In this document: piece after piece, positions 15,699 through 24,544 of the stretch
Numbering within the stretch: position 1 is the stretch's first letter
How the letters are laid out: each line of letters begins with the position of its first letter
Source of the DNA: Paracoccus sp. S-4012
GTDB taxonomy: Bacteria; Pseudomonadota; Alphaproteobacteria; Rhodobacterales; Rhodobacteraceae
NCBI RefSeq assembly: GCF_009674885.1
Contig: NZ_WKKA01000022.1
Span: forward strand, 1 to 39,133
Reading direction: 5' to 3'
DNA: 39,133 nucleotides
Notes under the pieces: model-generated
What the model was told of the DNA's origin: nothing
Databases searched by the model: none
Seen by the model: the letters and a program-made list of their open reading frames with translations, nothing else
Program-made: the position numbers and the translations under genes

Positions 15699-17020
15699 CC
15701 GCCTTCGCGAGTGATGCGGCGCGCGATCATGCCGCCTTCCGGCTGATCCGTGCCAAGCGGACAGCGGCCATTGCCGCACCGCTCCTGATCCTGGCCTATC
15801 TCCTCTACGCCGCCGTAGCCTTCGACCTTGCCGGCGTGGCGAGCCGCTCCCGCGCCGACAACGCGGTGCTGCTGCTGCAGGACTTCTGGTCCTACAAGAC
15901 GCACGTCACCCGCCCGAACCGAGGCCGCGACGCGGGCGAGATCATCGCTGCCATCGAGGGCAGCCGGAACATGACCTATGCCGAAGGCCAGCTGCCCGGC
16001 TGGATCGAGCCCGCGCCCGGCGGCGCGGTGGTCGAGTTGCAGGGCGACGTCACGGTGCGCTTCCTGCCCGACCGGGTCCTGCAGGTGGACCTGCCCGAGC
16101 ACGCCCCCCTGCGGATCGCAACCACCCCCGACGCCATCGTGCTCGAGGGATGGAGCGGCCCCCTGCCCGACTGGATCTCGGCATCGGACGAGCGGGTGGG
16201 TCTGACCCTCTCCCATGGCGCGCGAGTCGCGGTCACACAGTCGAAGTCCGAGGTGTTCCGCCGCACGCCGGGCTGGGAGCTCTTCTTCTTCACGCTCGAC
16301 AGCGAATGGTATCCGCTCTCATGGGGCGAGCGGCTCGCCGCCGCCGTGACCCAGCCCGGCGCCGCCGCCTCGATGGCGCACGACTTCTGGACCAACAAGG
16401 TCTGGCATCACGGCGACGTGGCCTGGGCGATGGTCGAGACGGTGCTGATGGCCTTCCTGGGCACCATCGGCGCGGCGCTGCTCGCGCTGCCGCTGGCGTT
16501 CCTCTCGGCCCGCAACTTCGCGCCGAACTTCGTCGCCCGCTTCGCCACCCGGCGCGGTTACGACTTCCTGCGCGGGGTGGATGCGCTGATCTGGACGGTG
16601 ATCCTCTCGCGCGCCTTCGGCCCCGGACCGCTGACCGGCGCGCTCGCGATCCTGCTGACCGACACCGGCAGCTTCGGCAAGCTCTTCTCCGAGGCGCTCG
16701 AGAACATCGATGGCCGTCAGGTCGAGGGCGTCCGCGCGACCGGCGCGCGCGGCATCCTGCGCGCCCGCTGGGGCGTGATCCCGCAGGTGGCGCCGGTGAT
16801 CCTCAGCCAGGTGCTCTACTACCTCGAGAGCAACACTCGCAGTGCGACCGTGATCGGCGCCATCGTCGGTGGCGGCATCGGTCTGCTGCTGACGCAGGCC
16901 ATCGTCACCCAGCAGGACTGGGAGGACGTGGCCTACTACATCATCCTGATCGTGCTGGTGGTGATCGGGATGGACGCCATTTCGGGGCGCCTGCGCCGCC
17001 GGCTCATCAAGGGCGCGTGA
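15695..17020 (+). CDS. phnE2: Phosphonate ABC transporter permease 2, with a large insert
   Basis: 441 residues, longer than PhnE1 because a periplasmic-type insert of roughly 170 residues follows the first membrane span (residues about 50-220, containing [20 protein letters not shown]). The C-terminal half is a normal PhnE permease: [20 protein letters not shown] as ATPase-contact loop and [17 protein letters not shown] as family motif. Long PhnE2 proteins of this type are known in alphaproteobacteria; what the insert does is not known to me. Overlaps phnE1 (ATGA) and the acyltransferase gene (TGATG). Confidence 0.9.
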   Translation: MTAFASDAARDHAAFRLIRAKRTAAIAAPLLILAYLLYAAVAFDLAGVASRSRADNAVLLLQDFWSYKTHVTRPNRGRDAGEIIAAIEGSRNMTYAEGQLPGWIEPAPGGAVVELQGDVTVRFLPDRVLQVDLPEHAPLRIATTPDAIVLEGWSGPLPDWISASDERVGLTLSHGARVAVTQSKSEVFRRTPGWELFFFTLDSEWYPLSWGERLAAAVTQPGAAASMAHDFWTNKVWHHGDVAWAMVETVLMAFLGTIGAALLALPLAFLSARNFAPNFVARFATRRGYDFLRGVDALIWTVILSRAFGPGPLTGALAILLTDTGSFGKLFSEALENIDGRQVEGVRATGARGILRARWGVIPQVAPVILSQVLYYLESNTRSATVIGAIVGGGIGLLLTQAIVTQQDWEDVAYYIILIVLVVIGMDAISGRLRRRLIKGA

Positions 17021-17628
17021 TGCTGTCAGCCGACGCCCCCGACATCGCGGCCGATGCCGAGGTGACCGCCTCGACCTTCGGGCGCTACTGCACCGTGGGC
17101 GCGAGCGCGCGCATCACCCATTCCGAGTTCGGCGACTACAGCTATTGCGACCGCCTCGCCGACATCGCCAACACCAGCATTGGCAAGTTCGCCAACATCG
17201 CCGCGCTGACCCGGATCGGTCCGACCGACCATCCGATGACCACGGCGAGCCTGCACCACTTCCTCTACCGCTCGAACGACTACTGGCCGGAGGAGGCGCG
17301 CGACGAGGCCTTCTTTGCCCGGCGGCATTCCCGCCGGACGGAGATCGGCCACGACACCTGGATCGGGCACGGCGCCATCGTGAAGCCCGAGGTGACGGTG
17401 GGTCTAGGCGCGATCGTCGGCGCCGGCGCGGTCGTGACGCGCGACGTGCCGGCCTGGACCATCGTCGCCGGCAATCCCGCCCGCCCGATCCGTCGCCGCT
17501 TCACGGAGGAGATCGCGGCGCGGATGGAGGCGCTCGCCTGGTGGGATTGGGACCATGAGCGTCTGCGCGCGGCCCTCCCCGACTTCCGCCGCCTCTCGGC
17601 CGAGGCGTTCCTCGATCGTTACGCGTGA
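17020..17628 (+). CDS. Hexapeptide-repeat acyltransferase of phosphonate operons
   Basis: 202 residues from ATG 17020, in the TGATG overlap with phnE2. It is a left-handed beta-helix acyltransferase of the xenobiotic/chloramphenicol acetyltransferase type: hexapeptide turns ([40 protein letters not shown]), the catalytic-type His in the loop [15 protein letters not shown], and the C-terminal [13 protein letters not shown]. This matches the transferase family repeatedly found in phn operons. It may acylate an amino group of a phosphonate, as PhnO does by a different fold; the substrate is unproven. Its 3' end overlaps the convergent phnF gene by 10 bases. Confidence 0.85.
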   Translation: MLSADAPDIAADAEVTASTFGRYCTVGASARITHSEFGDYSYCDRLADIANTSIGKFANIAALTRIGPTDHPMTTASLHHFLYRSNDYWPEEARDEAFFARRHSRRTEIGHDTWIGHGAIVKPEVTVGLGAIVGAGAVVTRDVPAWTIVAGNPARPIRRRFTEEIAARMEALAWWDWDHERLRAALPDFRRLSAEAFLDRYA

Positions 17629-18326
17629 TCCGGCGTCACCGTCAGCGTGATCCGCGAGGCGAGCCACCATGTGAGCCCCCGCTCGACCGGCATGCCGTCT
17701 GGCGTCACGTTCAGCGCCTCGGTGCGGATCAGAGCGTCGCCCGGCGCGGCGTGCAGCCGCGCGGCGCGCACGGAATCGGCCACACGCGCCGTTATCCGCG
17801 TCTGCGCGCGGCGGTAGGCCGGGACGCCGCAGGCCTCGAGCGCCGCAGTGATCGAGCCGCTGGACTGCAACGCCTTGGGGAAGCCCTGCAACGCTTCGGC
17901 CGGGAAGATCGAGCGGAACAACGCCACCGGCTGGCCATCGACCAGCGAGATTCCCTCTGCCACATGGACTGCCGCGGCAGGCGAAAGGCCCAGAACCTCC
18001 GCCTCGACCCCATCGGCACTGCGGGTCGCGACGAAGTCGATCTGCCGCCCCGGAACCCTCCCGGCGAGCGCAATGGCACGGTGGAACTGCACCGAGCGGC
18101 CCAGCGGGTAGTCGGTCGGCGCCACCTGGATGAAGACCCCTGCCCCGCGCCGCGAGCGGACGAGCCCCTCGTCGGCGAGCGCCGCCAGCGCCTGCCGCAC
18201 CGTATGCCGGTTGACGCCGAAACGGGCGGCCAGCGCCGCTTCGGTCGGCAGCCGCTCGCCGGGTCCATGATGACCGCGCGCGATGTCCTCGCGCAGGTGG
18301 TCCGCGATGCTGCGCCAGAGGCTCAT
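17619..18326 (-). CDS. phnF: Phosphonate-operon GntR/UTRA regulator PhnF
   Basis: 235 residues: a GntR winged helix ([52 protein letters not shown]) then a UTRA effector domain ([20 protein letters not shown]). It is the length and pattern of PhnF regulators next to C-P lyase genes. Divergent from phnG, with a Pho box and a tandem operator-like repeat in the 78-base gap; it probably represses the phnG operon and itself until a phosphonate or intermediate binds. Its 3' end is tail-to-tail with the acyltransferase. Confidence 0.9.
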   Translation of the reverse strand: MSLWRSIADHLREDIARGHHGPGERLPTEAALAARFGVNRHTVRQALAALADEGLVRSRRGAGVFIQVAPTDYPLGRSVQFHRAIALAGRVPGRQIDFVATRSADGVEAEVLGLSPAAAVHVAEGISLVDGQPVALFRSIFPAEALQGFPKALQSSGSITAALEACGVPAYRRAQTRITARVADSVRAARLHAAPGDALIRTEALNVTPDGMPVERGLTWWLASRITLTVTPDHA

Positions 18327-18327
18327 G

Positions 18328-18345
18328 CCGTCACCGAACTTTCAC
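18328..18345 (+). promoter_or_regulatory. Pho box between phnF and phnG
   Basis: CCGTCAC-CGAA-CTTTCAC, two 7-base units with a 4-base spacer, starting 2 bases from the phnF start codon and about 60 bases upstream of phnG. A further GTCAC half-site is at 18355-18359. Position suits activation of phnG; binding could also block phnF. Confidence 0.7.
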
Positions 18346-18378
18346 AAGACAAGCGTCACGGCAGAGCGTATAGCCCGG

Positions 18379-18397
18379 TTGTCTAGTTGTATAGGTC
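18379..18397 (+). promoter_or_regulatory. Tandem PhnF operator candidate
   Basis: TTGTCTAG (18379-18386) is followed at once by TTGTATAG (18387-18394) and GTC: a tandem 8-base repeat with one difference. The second unit resembles known GntR/PhnF operators built around TATAG (for example TGGTATAGACCA in mycobacteria). It ends 7 bases before the phnG ATG, ideal for repression. Confidence 0.5.
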
Positions 18398-18404
18398 TTG
18401 ACCG

Positions 18405-18836
18405 ATGACCCGATCCCGCAGCGACAGCCTCGGCCTTCTCGCCCGTGCGGATGCGGCGCGGGTGGCGGCGCTGATGCCCGACCTGCCTGCTCTGCAGGCC
18501 CTCCGCGCGCCCGAGATCGGCACCGTCATGGTGCGCGGCCGGGCCGGTGGGACCGGCGCGGCGTTCAACCTCGGCGAGATGACCGTCACCCGCGCCTCGG
18601 TGCAGCTCGACTGCGGCGCGGTCGGGCACGGCTATGTGCAGGGTCGCTCGAAAGACCACGCGCTGCGAGCTGCGGCGGTGGACGCGCTGCTGCAGACGTC
18701 CGCGGCGGACCGTATCGAAGCCAAGGTGCTGGCCCCACTGGCCGCCGAGGAGAAGGCCCGCCGCACTGCCCTCGCCGCCCGCGCCGCGGCAACGAAGGTC
18801 GAGTTCTTCACGCTGGTTCGGGGAGAGGACGAATGA
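18405..18836 (+). CDS. phnG: C-P lyase core complex subunit PhnG
   Basis: 143 residues, the usual PhnG length, with the family patterns PEIGTVMVRGRAGGTGAAFN and GEMTVTRASVQL and the well-conserved GHGYVQGRSKDHALRAA. PhnG joins PhnH, PhnI and PhnJ in the core C-P lyase complex and with PhnI helps form 5'-triphosphoribosyl-1-phosphonate. First gene of phnGHIJKLNM, behind a Pho box and operator. Its stop overlaps the phnH start (ATGA). Confidence 0.95.
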   Translation: MTRSRSDSLGLLARADAARVAALMPDLPALQALRAPEIGTVMVRGRAGGTGAAFNLGEMTVTRASVQLDCGAVGHGYVQGRSKDHALRAAAVDALLQTSAADRIEAKVLAPLAAEEKARRTALAARAAATKVEFFTLVRGEDE

Positions 18837-19396
18837 CCGTGCATCTGCTCTCTGGCGGCTTTGCGGACCCGCCGACCGATGCCGCGCATGCCTTCCGCGC
18901 GGTCATGCAGGCGATGGCCCGGCCGGGCACGATCCACCGCGTGGCCGGCGCGCAGCCCCCCGTGCCACTATCATCGGCGGCGGCGATCGTGCTGCTGACG
19001 CTCTGCGATCGCACCACACCGCTTCACCTCGCGCCCTCGCACGACACCGAAGCCGTGCGTGGCTGGATCACCTTTCACTGCGGCGCGCCTTTCGTTCCGG
19101 CGCAGGATGCCGCCTTCGCGCTCGGCACATGGGAGGCGCTGACGCCTGCCGACCGCTTCGCCATCGGTGACCCCGAATATCCCGACCGCGCCGCGACGCT
19201 AATTGTGGAGAGACCCGCACTGGCGCCGCAAGGTGCCGCGCTGACCGGCCCTGGCATCCGCGATACCGCCGGGCTGTCGCTGCCGGACCCCGAGGCTTTC
19301 GCCGCGAACCACCGGCGCTTTCCGCTCGGCTGGGACGCGATCCTGACCTGCGGCGACCAGCTGGCCGCCGTCCCCCGCTCGACCGAGGTGCGTTGA
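18833..19396 (+). CDS. phnH: C-P lyase core complex subunit PhnH
   Basis: 187 residues from ATG 18833 in the overlap with phnG. Typical PhnH: the start LSGGFADPPTDAAHAFRAVM, MARPGTIH, and the later GAPFVPAQDAAFALG and GPGIRDTAGLSLPDPEAFAA with FPLGWDAILTCGDQLAAVPR near the end, matching the PLP-transferase-like fold that binds PhnJ/PhnI in the core complex but lacks cofactor. Overlaps phnI by 4 bases. Confidence 0.95.
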   Translation: MTVHLLSGGFADPPTDAAHAFRAVMQAMARPGTIHRVAGAQPPVPLSSAAAIVLLTLCDRTTPLHLAPSHDTEAVRGWITFHCGAPFVPAQDAAFALGTWEALTPADRFAIGDPEYPDRAATLIVERPALAPQGAALTGPGIRDTAGLSLPDPEAFAANHRRFPLGWDAILTCGDQLAAVPRSTEVR

Positions 19397-20493
19397 TGTA
19401 TGTCGCTGTGAAAGGGGGCGAGCGCGCGATCGCCGCCGCCCACGACTGGCTGGCCGAGGTCCGCCGCGGCCCGCAGGAACAGCCGGCGATCCACACGAAC
19501 GCCATTCGCGATCAGCTTTCGTTGGCGGTCCACCGGGTGATGGCCGAGGGATCGCTCTACGACCCCGATCTTGCGGCGCTCGCGATCAAGCAGGCGCGGG
19601 GCGACCTGATCGAGGCCGTGTTCCTGATCCGCGCTTATCGCACCACCCTGCCCCGCTTCGGCGCCTCGGCGCCGGTGGATACCGCGCGAATGCAGATCGT
19701 GCGGCGCATCTCCGCCACCTTCAAGGACGCGCCGAGCGGCCAGGTGCTGGGGCCCACCTATGACTACACGCACCGGCTGCTGGACTTCCGCCTGATGGCC
19801 GATGGCGAGGTTCCGGTCGACGGCGCCGACGCGGAGCCCGCCACCGAGCAGGTGCCGCATATCTTGTCCTTCCTGAACCGCTACGGGTTGATCGAGACCG
19901 AGGAAGCCTGCGACGCGGAGCCTGCGGACCTGACCCGCGCGCCGCTGGAATTGCCCGCGGACCGCGCCCTGCGGCTCCAGGCGCTCGCCCGCGCGGACGA
20001 GGGCTTTTTGCTCGGCCTCGCCTACTCCACCCAGCGCGGCTATGCCCGCAACCACGCCTTCGTGGGCGAACTGCGGGTCGGCATGGTCGCGGTCGAGATG
20101 AACATTCCCGAGCTCGGCCTCACCATCGAGATCGGCGAGATCGAGCTGACCGAATGCGAGACGGTCAACCAGTTCAAGGGCTCACGGACCGAACCGGCGC
20201 AGTTCACCCGCGGCTTCGGCCTCACCTTCGGCCAGACCGAGCGCAAGGCGCTGTCCATGGCGCTCGTGGACCGGGCGCTGCGGTGGCGCGAGCTTGGCGA
20301 GGACGACATGGGCGCCCCGGCACAGGACGAGGAGTTCGTCCTGTCACATTGCGACAACATCCAGGCGACGGGTTTCCTCGAGCACATCAAGCTGCCGCAC
20401 TACGTCGATTTCCAGGCGGAACTGGAGCTGGTGCGCCGGCTGCGGGCCGAGGTGGCGACCGAAGAAGCCCCGGTGCAGGAGGCTGCGGAATGA
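19393..20493 (+). CDS. phnI: C-P lyase core complex subunit PhnI
   Basis: 366 residues. PhnI exchanges adenine of ATP for the phosphonate (nucleosidase/phosphonylation step). Visible landmarks: the start MYVAVKGGERAI, YDYTHRLLDFRLM, LAYSTQRGYARNHAFVGELR, and the C-terminal EHIKLPHYVDFQAEL. In the last, His331 and His336 are five apart like the zinc-binding His328/His333 of the E. coli protein. Starts in an ATGA overlap with phnH and overlaps phnJ. A short acidic tail (EEAPVQEAAE) ends the protein. Confidence 0.95.
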   Translation: MMYVAVKGGERAIAAAHDWLAEVRRGPQEQPAIHTNAIRDQLSLAVHRVMAEGSLYDPDLAALAIKQARGDLIEAVFLIRAYRTTLPRFGASAPVDTARMQIVRRISATFKDAPSGQVLGPTYDYTHRLLDFRLMADGEVPVDGADAEPATEQVPHILSFLNRYGLIETEEACDAEPADLTRAPLELPADRALRLQALARADEGFLLGLAYSTQRGYARNHAFVGELRVGMVAVEMNIPELGLTIEIGEIELTECETVNQFKGSRTEPAQFTRGFGLTFGQTERKALSMALVDRALRWRELGEDDMGAPAQDEEFVLSHCDNIQATGFLEHIKLPHYVDFQAELELVRRLRAEVATEEAPVQEAAE

Positions 20494-21332
20494 CCGATCA
20501 GGCCTACAACTTCGCCTATCTGGACGAGGACACCAAGCGCATGATCCGCCGCGCGATCCTCAAGGCGCTCGCCGTGCCGGGCTATCAGGTGCCCTTTGCC
20601 AGCCGCGAGATGCCGATGCCCTATGGCTGGGGCACCGGCGGCGTGCAGGTCACGGCCGCCTGCCTGACGCCCGACGATACGCTGAAGGTCATCGACCAGG
20701 GCGCCGACGACACCACGAACGCCGTCAGCATCCGCGGCTTCTTCCGCCGCGTGGCCGGCGTCGCCACGACCGAGCGCACCGACGAGGCCACCGTCATCCA
20801 GACCCGCCATCGCATCCCCGAGACGCCACTGACCGAGGACCAGATCCTCGTCTACCAGGTGCCGATCCCCGAACCGCTGCGCTTCCTTGAACCCCGCGAG
20901 ACCGAAACGCGGCGGATGCACGCGCTGTCGGACTACGGGCTGATGCAGGTGCGGCTCTACGAGGACATCGCGCGCCACGGCGAGATCGCGACGGCCTACG
21001 CCTATCCCGTAAAGGTCGCGGACCGCTACGTGATGGACCCCTCGCCGATCCCGCGCTTCGACAACCCCAAGATGCACATGAGCCCTGCCGTCCAGCTCTT
21101 CGGCGCCGGGCGCGAGCAGCGCATCTATGCCGTGCCGCCCTGGACAAAGGTGGAGAGCCTCGATTTCGACGACCACCCGTTCACTGCGAGCAAACCCGAC
21201 CATCCCTGCGCCATCTGCGGCGCGAGCGACAGCTACCTCGATGAGGTCATCACCGACGACGCGGGCGGGCGGATGTTCGTCTGCTCGGACACGGACTACT
21301 GCGCCAGCCGGCAGGAGCAACGCCATGAGTGA
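20490..21332 (+). CDS. phnJ: C-P lyase catalytic radical SAM subunit PhnJ
   Basis: 280 residues from ATG 20490 with AGGAGG upstream. PhnJ breaks the carbon-phosphorus bond by radical SAM chemistry. The cysteines fit the enzyme: Cys240, Cys243 and Cys265 for the 4Fe-4S cluster and Cys271 as the thiyl-radical residue, each one position lower than in E. coli (241, 244, 266, 272). Other conserved stretches are ALAVPGYQVPFASREMPMPY and YGWGTGGVQVTA. All key residues are present, so it should be active. The stop overlaps phnK by 8 bases. Confidence 0.97.
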   Translation: MTDQAYNFAYLDEDTKRMIRRAILKALAVPGYQVPFASREMPMPYGWGTGGVQVTAACLTPDDTLKVIDQGADDTTNAVSIRGFFRRVAGVATTERTDEATVIQTRHRIPETPLTEDQILVYQVPIPEPLRFLEPRETETRRMHALSDYGLMQVRLYEDIARHGEIATAYAYPVKVADRYVMDPSPIPRFDNPKMHMSPAVQLFGAGREQRIYAVPPWTKVESLDFDDHPFTASKPDHPCAICGASDSYLDEVITDDAGGRMFVCSDTDYCASRQEQRHE

Positions 21333-22101
21333 CACGCCGCTCCTCTCCGTCCGCAATCTCGAGAAGCGCTATGGCGCGCGGATCGGCTGCACGGACGTCA
21401 GCTTCGACCTCTATCCGGGCGAGGTGATGGGGATCGTGGGCGAGTCCGGCTCGGGGAAGTCCACCTTGCTGAACTGTCTTGCCGGGCACCTGGCCCCGGA
21501 CCAGGGCGAGGTGCTGTTTGACACCCGCGACCGAGGTCTCGCGGATACCGTGACCATGTCCGAACCCGAGCGTCGGATGCTCAGCCGCACCGACTGGGCT
21601 TTCGTCCACCAGAACCCGCGCGACGGGCTCCGGATGGCGGTCAGCGCCGGCGGCAACGTGGGTGAGCGGCTGATGGCCGTGGGCGCGCGCCACTACGGCG
21701 AGATCCGCGCCACGGCCGAGAACTGGCTGGCCCGGGTCGAGATCGACCGCTCGCGCATCGACGACCGGCCGCGGCAGTTTTCCGGCGGGATGCAGCAGCG
21801 GTTGCAGATCGCGCGGAACCTCGTGACCGGACCGCGGCTGGTCTTCATGGACGAGCCGACCGGAGGCCTCGACGTCAGCGTGCAGGCGCGGCTGCTGGAT
21901 CTGCTGCGCGGTCTCGTCCGCCGGATGGGGCTGTCGGCCGTGCTGGTCACCCACGATCTCGCCGTCGTGCGCCTGCTGGCCGATCGGCTGATGGTGATGA
22001 AGGACGGGCGGGTCGTGGAAGCGGGCCTGACCGATCAGGTGCTGGACGACCCACGTCACGCCTATACCCAGCTTCTCGTGTCCTCGGTCTTGCAGGTATG
22101 A
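21325..22101 (+). CDS. phnK: C-P lyase accessory ABC-type ATPase PhnK
   Basis: 258 residues from ATG 21325, with CAGGAGCAA upstream. An ABC ATPase with GESGSGKST, signature FSGGMQQRLQIARN, Walker B LVFMDEPTGGLD and VTHDLAV, and the PhnK-type C-terminus HAYTQLLVSSVLQV. It is not a transporter subunit: PhnK docks on the C-P lyase core and with PhnL is needed for turnover. Overlaps phnJ and phnL. Confidence 0.95.
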   Translation: MSDTPLLSVRNLEKRYGARIGCTDVSFDLYPGEVMGIVGESGSGKSTLLNCLAGHLAPDQGEVLFDTRDRGLADTVTMSEPERRMLSRTDWAFVHQNPRDGLRMAVSAGGNVGERLMAVGARHYGEIRATAENWLARVEIDRSRIDDRPRQFSGGMQQRLQIARNLVTGPRLVFMDEPTGGLDVSVQARLLDLLRGLVRRMGLSAVLVTHDLAVVRLLADRLMVMKDGRVVEAGLTDQVLDDPRHAYTQLLVSSVLQV

Positions 22102-22790
22102 CGATGATCGACGTGGATGGCGTGGCCAAGGATTTCGTCCTGCACAACCAAGGCGGCACCGTGCTGCGGGTGATGCAGGACGCCCGGCTGACGGTCGCGT
22201 CCGGCGAATGCGTCGGGCTGGTCGGCGCGTCCGGCGCGGGCAAGTCGACGCTCATGCGGATGATCTGGGGCAACTACCGGATCGACGCCGGCAGCATTCG
22301 CGTCGGCGGCCTCGATCTCGCCACGGCCGCGCCGCGCGAGATCATCGCGCTGAGGCGCAGGACGCTCGGCTATGTCAGCCAGTTCCTGCGCGTCGTGCCC
22401 CGCGTGCCGACGCTCGAGGTAGTGGCCGAGCCGCTGCTGACCCTGGCCATCCCGGAGGCCGAGGCCCGCACCCGTGCCGCGGCCCTGCTGCGGCGCCTCA
22501 ACATCCCCGAGCGCCTCTGGTCGCTCTCGCCCACCACCTTCTCGGGCGGCGAGCAGCAGCGGGTGAACATTGCCCGCGGCTTCGTCCATCCCTGGCCCGC
22601 GCTGCTGCTCGACGAGCCCACCGCCAGCCTCGACGCGGCCAACCGCGACGTCGTGCTGGGGCTGATCGCGGAGGCCAAGGCGCAGGGCGCCGCGATCCTC
22701 GGCATCTTCCACGACGAGGACGCCCGCGCCCGCGTCTGCGACCGGCTGGTGGACGTCACCGCCTTCGCGCCGGACCGGGCCGCGGCATGA
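22098..22790 (+). CDS. phnL: C-P lyase accessory ABC-type ATPase PhnL
   Basis: 230 residues: Walker A GASGAGKST, signature FSGGEQQRVNIARG, Walker B LLLDEPTASLD, and the PhnL-specific GYVSQFLRVVPRVPTLEVVA. It forms a dimer with or on top of PhnK in the C-P lyase assembly rather than moving substrates. The start is in the ATGA overlap with phnK; the stop overlaps phnN. Confidence 0.95.
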   Translation: MTMIDVDGVAKDFVLHNQGGTVLRVMQDARLTVASGECVGLVGASGAGKSTLMRMIWGNYRIDAGSIRVGGLDLATAAPREIIALRRRTLGYVSQFLRVVPRVPTLEVVAEPLLTLAIPEAEARTRAAALLRRLNIPERLWSLSPTTFSGGEQQRVNIARGFVHPWPALLLDEPTASLDAANRDVVLGLIAEAKAQGAAILGIFHDEDARARVCDRLVDVTAFAPDRAAA

Positions 22791-23338
22791 GGCCTGCCCC
22801 GGCCTTTGCCATCGTCGGCCCTTCGGGCGCCGGCAAGGACAGCCTGCTCGCCGCCGTCGCCGCCGCGCGCCCGGATGTGCTCGTCGTGCGCCGGGCCGTG
22901 ACCCGGCCTGCCGACGGGACCGAACCCTTCGAGCCACGATCCTGCGAGGACTTCGCCCGGGACCGCGCCGTAGGCCGCTTCGTGCTCGACTGGGACGCGC
23001 ATGGGCTGTCCTACGGCATTCCCGTCGAAGCGCGGGCGGCGCAGGTTGCCGGGCGGGTGCTGCTCGTGAACCTCTCGCGCGCGGTTCTGCCGCGAGCCGC
23101 CAAGGCTCTGGCGCCGCTCGAGGTCATTCACCTGACGGCATCTCCCGAAGTCCTTGCCCAGCGGCTGACAGCGCGCGGCCGGGAGGACGCAGGCGACATC
23201 GCGCAGCGACTGCGCAGCGCCGACGCCCCACTGCCCCAGCTGGCCGGCGTGCCTGTCCACGACATCGACAACTCCGGCCCGCTCGACCGGGCCGTGTCTG
23301 CCGTGCTGGCGCTGCTGCCCGCCCTTCGATCGACATGA
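22787..23338 (+). CDS. phnN: Ribose 1,5-bisphosphate phosphokinase PhnN
   Basis: 183 residues from ATG 22787. A guanylate-kinase-like P-loop enzyme: FAIVGPSGAGKDSLLAAVAA at the N-terminus, RRAVTRPADGTEPFEP, and the substrate region DWDAHGLSYGIPVEA. It phosphorylates ribose 1,5-bisphosphate to PRPP, the last step of the C-P lyase pathway, returning the sugar to metabolism. Overlaps phnL by 4 bases; phnM starts 22 bases later. The order L-N-M without phnO or phnP after it is seen here. Confidence 0.93.
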   Translation: MRPAPAFAIVGPSGAGKDSLLAAVAAARPDVLVVRRAVTRPADGTEPFEPRSCEDFARDRAVGRFVLDWDAHGLSYGIPVEARAAQVAGRVLLVNLSRAVLPRAAKALAPLEVIHLTASPEVLAQRLTARGREDAGDIAQRLRSADAPLPQLAGVPVHDIDNSGPLDRAVSAVLALLPALRST

Positions 23339-23360
23339 CCCTCAACCGACCGGACCCGAC

Positions 23361-24500
23361 ATGACCGAGACCGTGCTGGCGAATGCCTCGCTGATCCTTC
23401 CCGACCGCATGATGACCGGCAGCCTGCTGATCCGCGACGGGCTGATCGCCGGCATCGAGGAAGGCGCAGGCGTTCCCAGCGGGGCCATCGACTGCGGCGG
23501 CGACCACATCGCACCGGGCATGGTCGAGTTGCACACCGACAACCTCGAGCGCCACATCCGGCCGCGGCCCGGCGTCGACTGGCCCCATGCCTCGGCCATC
23601 ATCGCGCATGACGCGGAACTGGCCAGCGTCGGCATCACCACGGTCTTCGACGCGCTTCGCGTGGGCTCGATCGAGGAGGAGGCTTCCGACTACCCGCGCT
23701 ATGCCCGCCCGCTCGCCTCCGAGATCATGGCGATGCGCGCGACCGACGCCCTCAGGATCAGCCACTACATCCACCTGCGGGCCGAGGTCTGCTCGGAGAC
23801 GCTGGTGGCGGAACTCGACGAGTTCTCGCCCGAGGACCGCGTCGGTCTCGTCAGCCTGATGGACCACACTCCCGGCCAGCGGCAGTTCCACGACATCACC
23901 AAGCTGGCGCAATACGTCCAGGGCAAGCACGGCATGTCGGACGAGGACTTCGCCGCCCATGTCGCGCGGCTGACCGACCTGCAGGCCCGTTTCGGCGCGC
24001 TGCACGAGGCCGCGGCGGTCGAGGTCGGCAAGCGTCTGGGCGCCACGCTGGCAAGCCACGACGACACCACACCGGAACAGGTCGCCACCTCGGCCGGTCA
24101 CGGTATCCGCCTGGCCGAGTTCCCGACGACAATGGAGGCCGCCGAGGCCTGCCACACGCATGGTATCCGCACCATCATGGGCGCGCCGAACCTTGTGCGT
24201 GGCGGCTCGCACAGCGGCAACGTGGCGGCGGCGGAACTGGCGCGAGCCGACCGGCTCGATATCCTGTCGTCGGACTACGTGCCTTCCTCGCTGCTGTCGG
24301 GTGCGGTGATCCTGGCGGAGATCTGGAACGACCTGCCCCGTGCCATCGCAACGGTGACCGCCACCCCGGCGGCGGCCACGGGCCTGGCCGATCGCGGGAA
24401 GCTTGAGGTCGGGCGGCGCGCCGATCTCATCCGGTTCCGGATGCTGGATCAGACCGCGGTGCTCCGCGAGACCTGGTCGCGAGGCCGCCGCGTGGCCTGA
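23361..24500 (+). CDS. phnM: Triphosphoribosyl phosphonate diphosphohydrolase PhnM
   Basis: 379 residues, an amidohydrolase-superfamily enzyme that removes diphosphate from 5'-triphosphoribosyl-1-phosphonate. Landmarks: the N-terminal strand domain with IAPGMVELHTDNLERHIRPR (metal histidines), GITTVFDALRVGS, SLMDHTPGQRQFHD, LASHDDTTPEQV, GAPNLVRGGSHSGNVAAAEL and ILSSDYVPSSLL, all in PhnM order. It is the last gene of the C-P lyase operon, with no obvious terminator in the 44 bases before the convergent DUF21 gene. Confidence 0.95.
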   Translation: MTETVLANASLILPDRMMTGSLLIRDGLIAGIEEGAGVPSGAIDCGGDHIAPGMVELHTDNLERHIRPRPGVDWPHASAIIAHDAELASVGITTVFDALRVGSIEEEASDYPRYARPLASEIMAMRATDALRISHYIHLRAEVCSETLVAELDEFSPEDRVGLVSLMDHTPGQRQFHDITKLAQYVQGKHGMSDEDFAAHVARLTDLQARFGALHEAAAVEVGKRLGATLASHDDTTPEQVATSAGHGIRLAEFPTTMEAAEACHTHGIRTIMGAPNLVRGGSHSGNVAAAELARADRLDILSSDYVPSSLLSGAVILAEIWNDLPRAIATVTATPAAATGLADRGKLEVGRRADLIRFRMLDQTAVLRETWSRGRRVA

Positions 24501-24544
24501 GCGCGGCGGGGCACGGTGGCCTGGCTCGCGGAAGGGTCACGGTC

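Noticed and set aside
24501..24544. Bidirectional terminator between phnM and the DUF21 gene
   Set aside because: The 44-base gap has no stem of convincing length and no T tracts.
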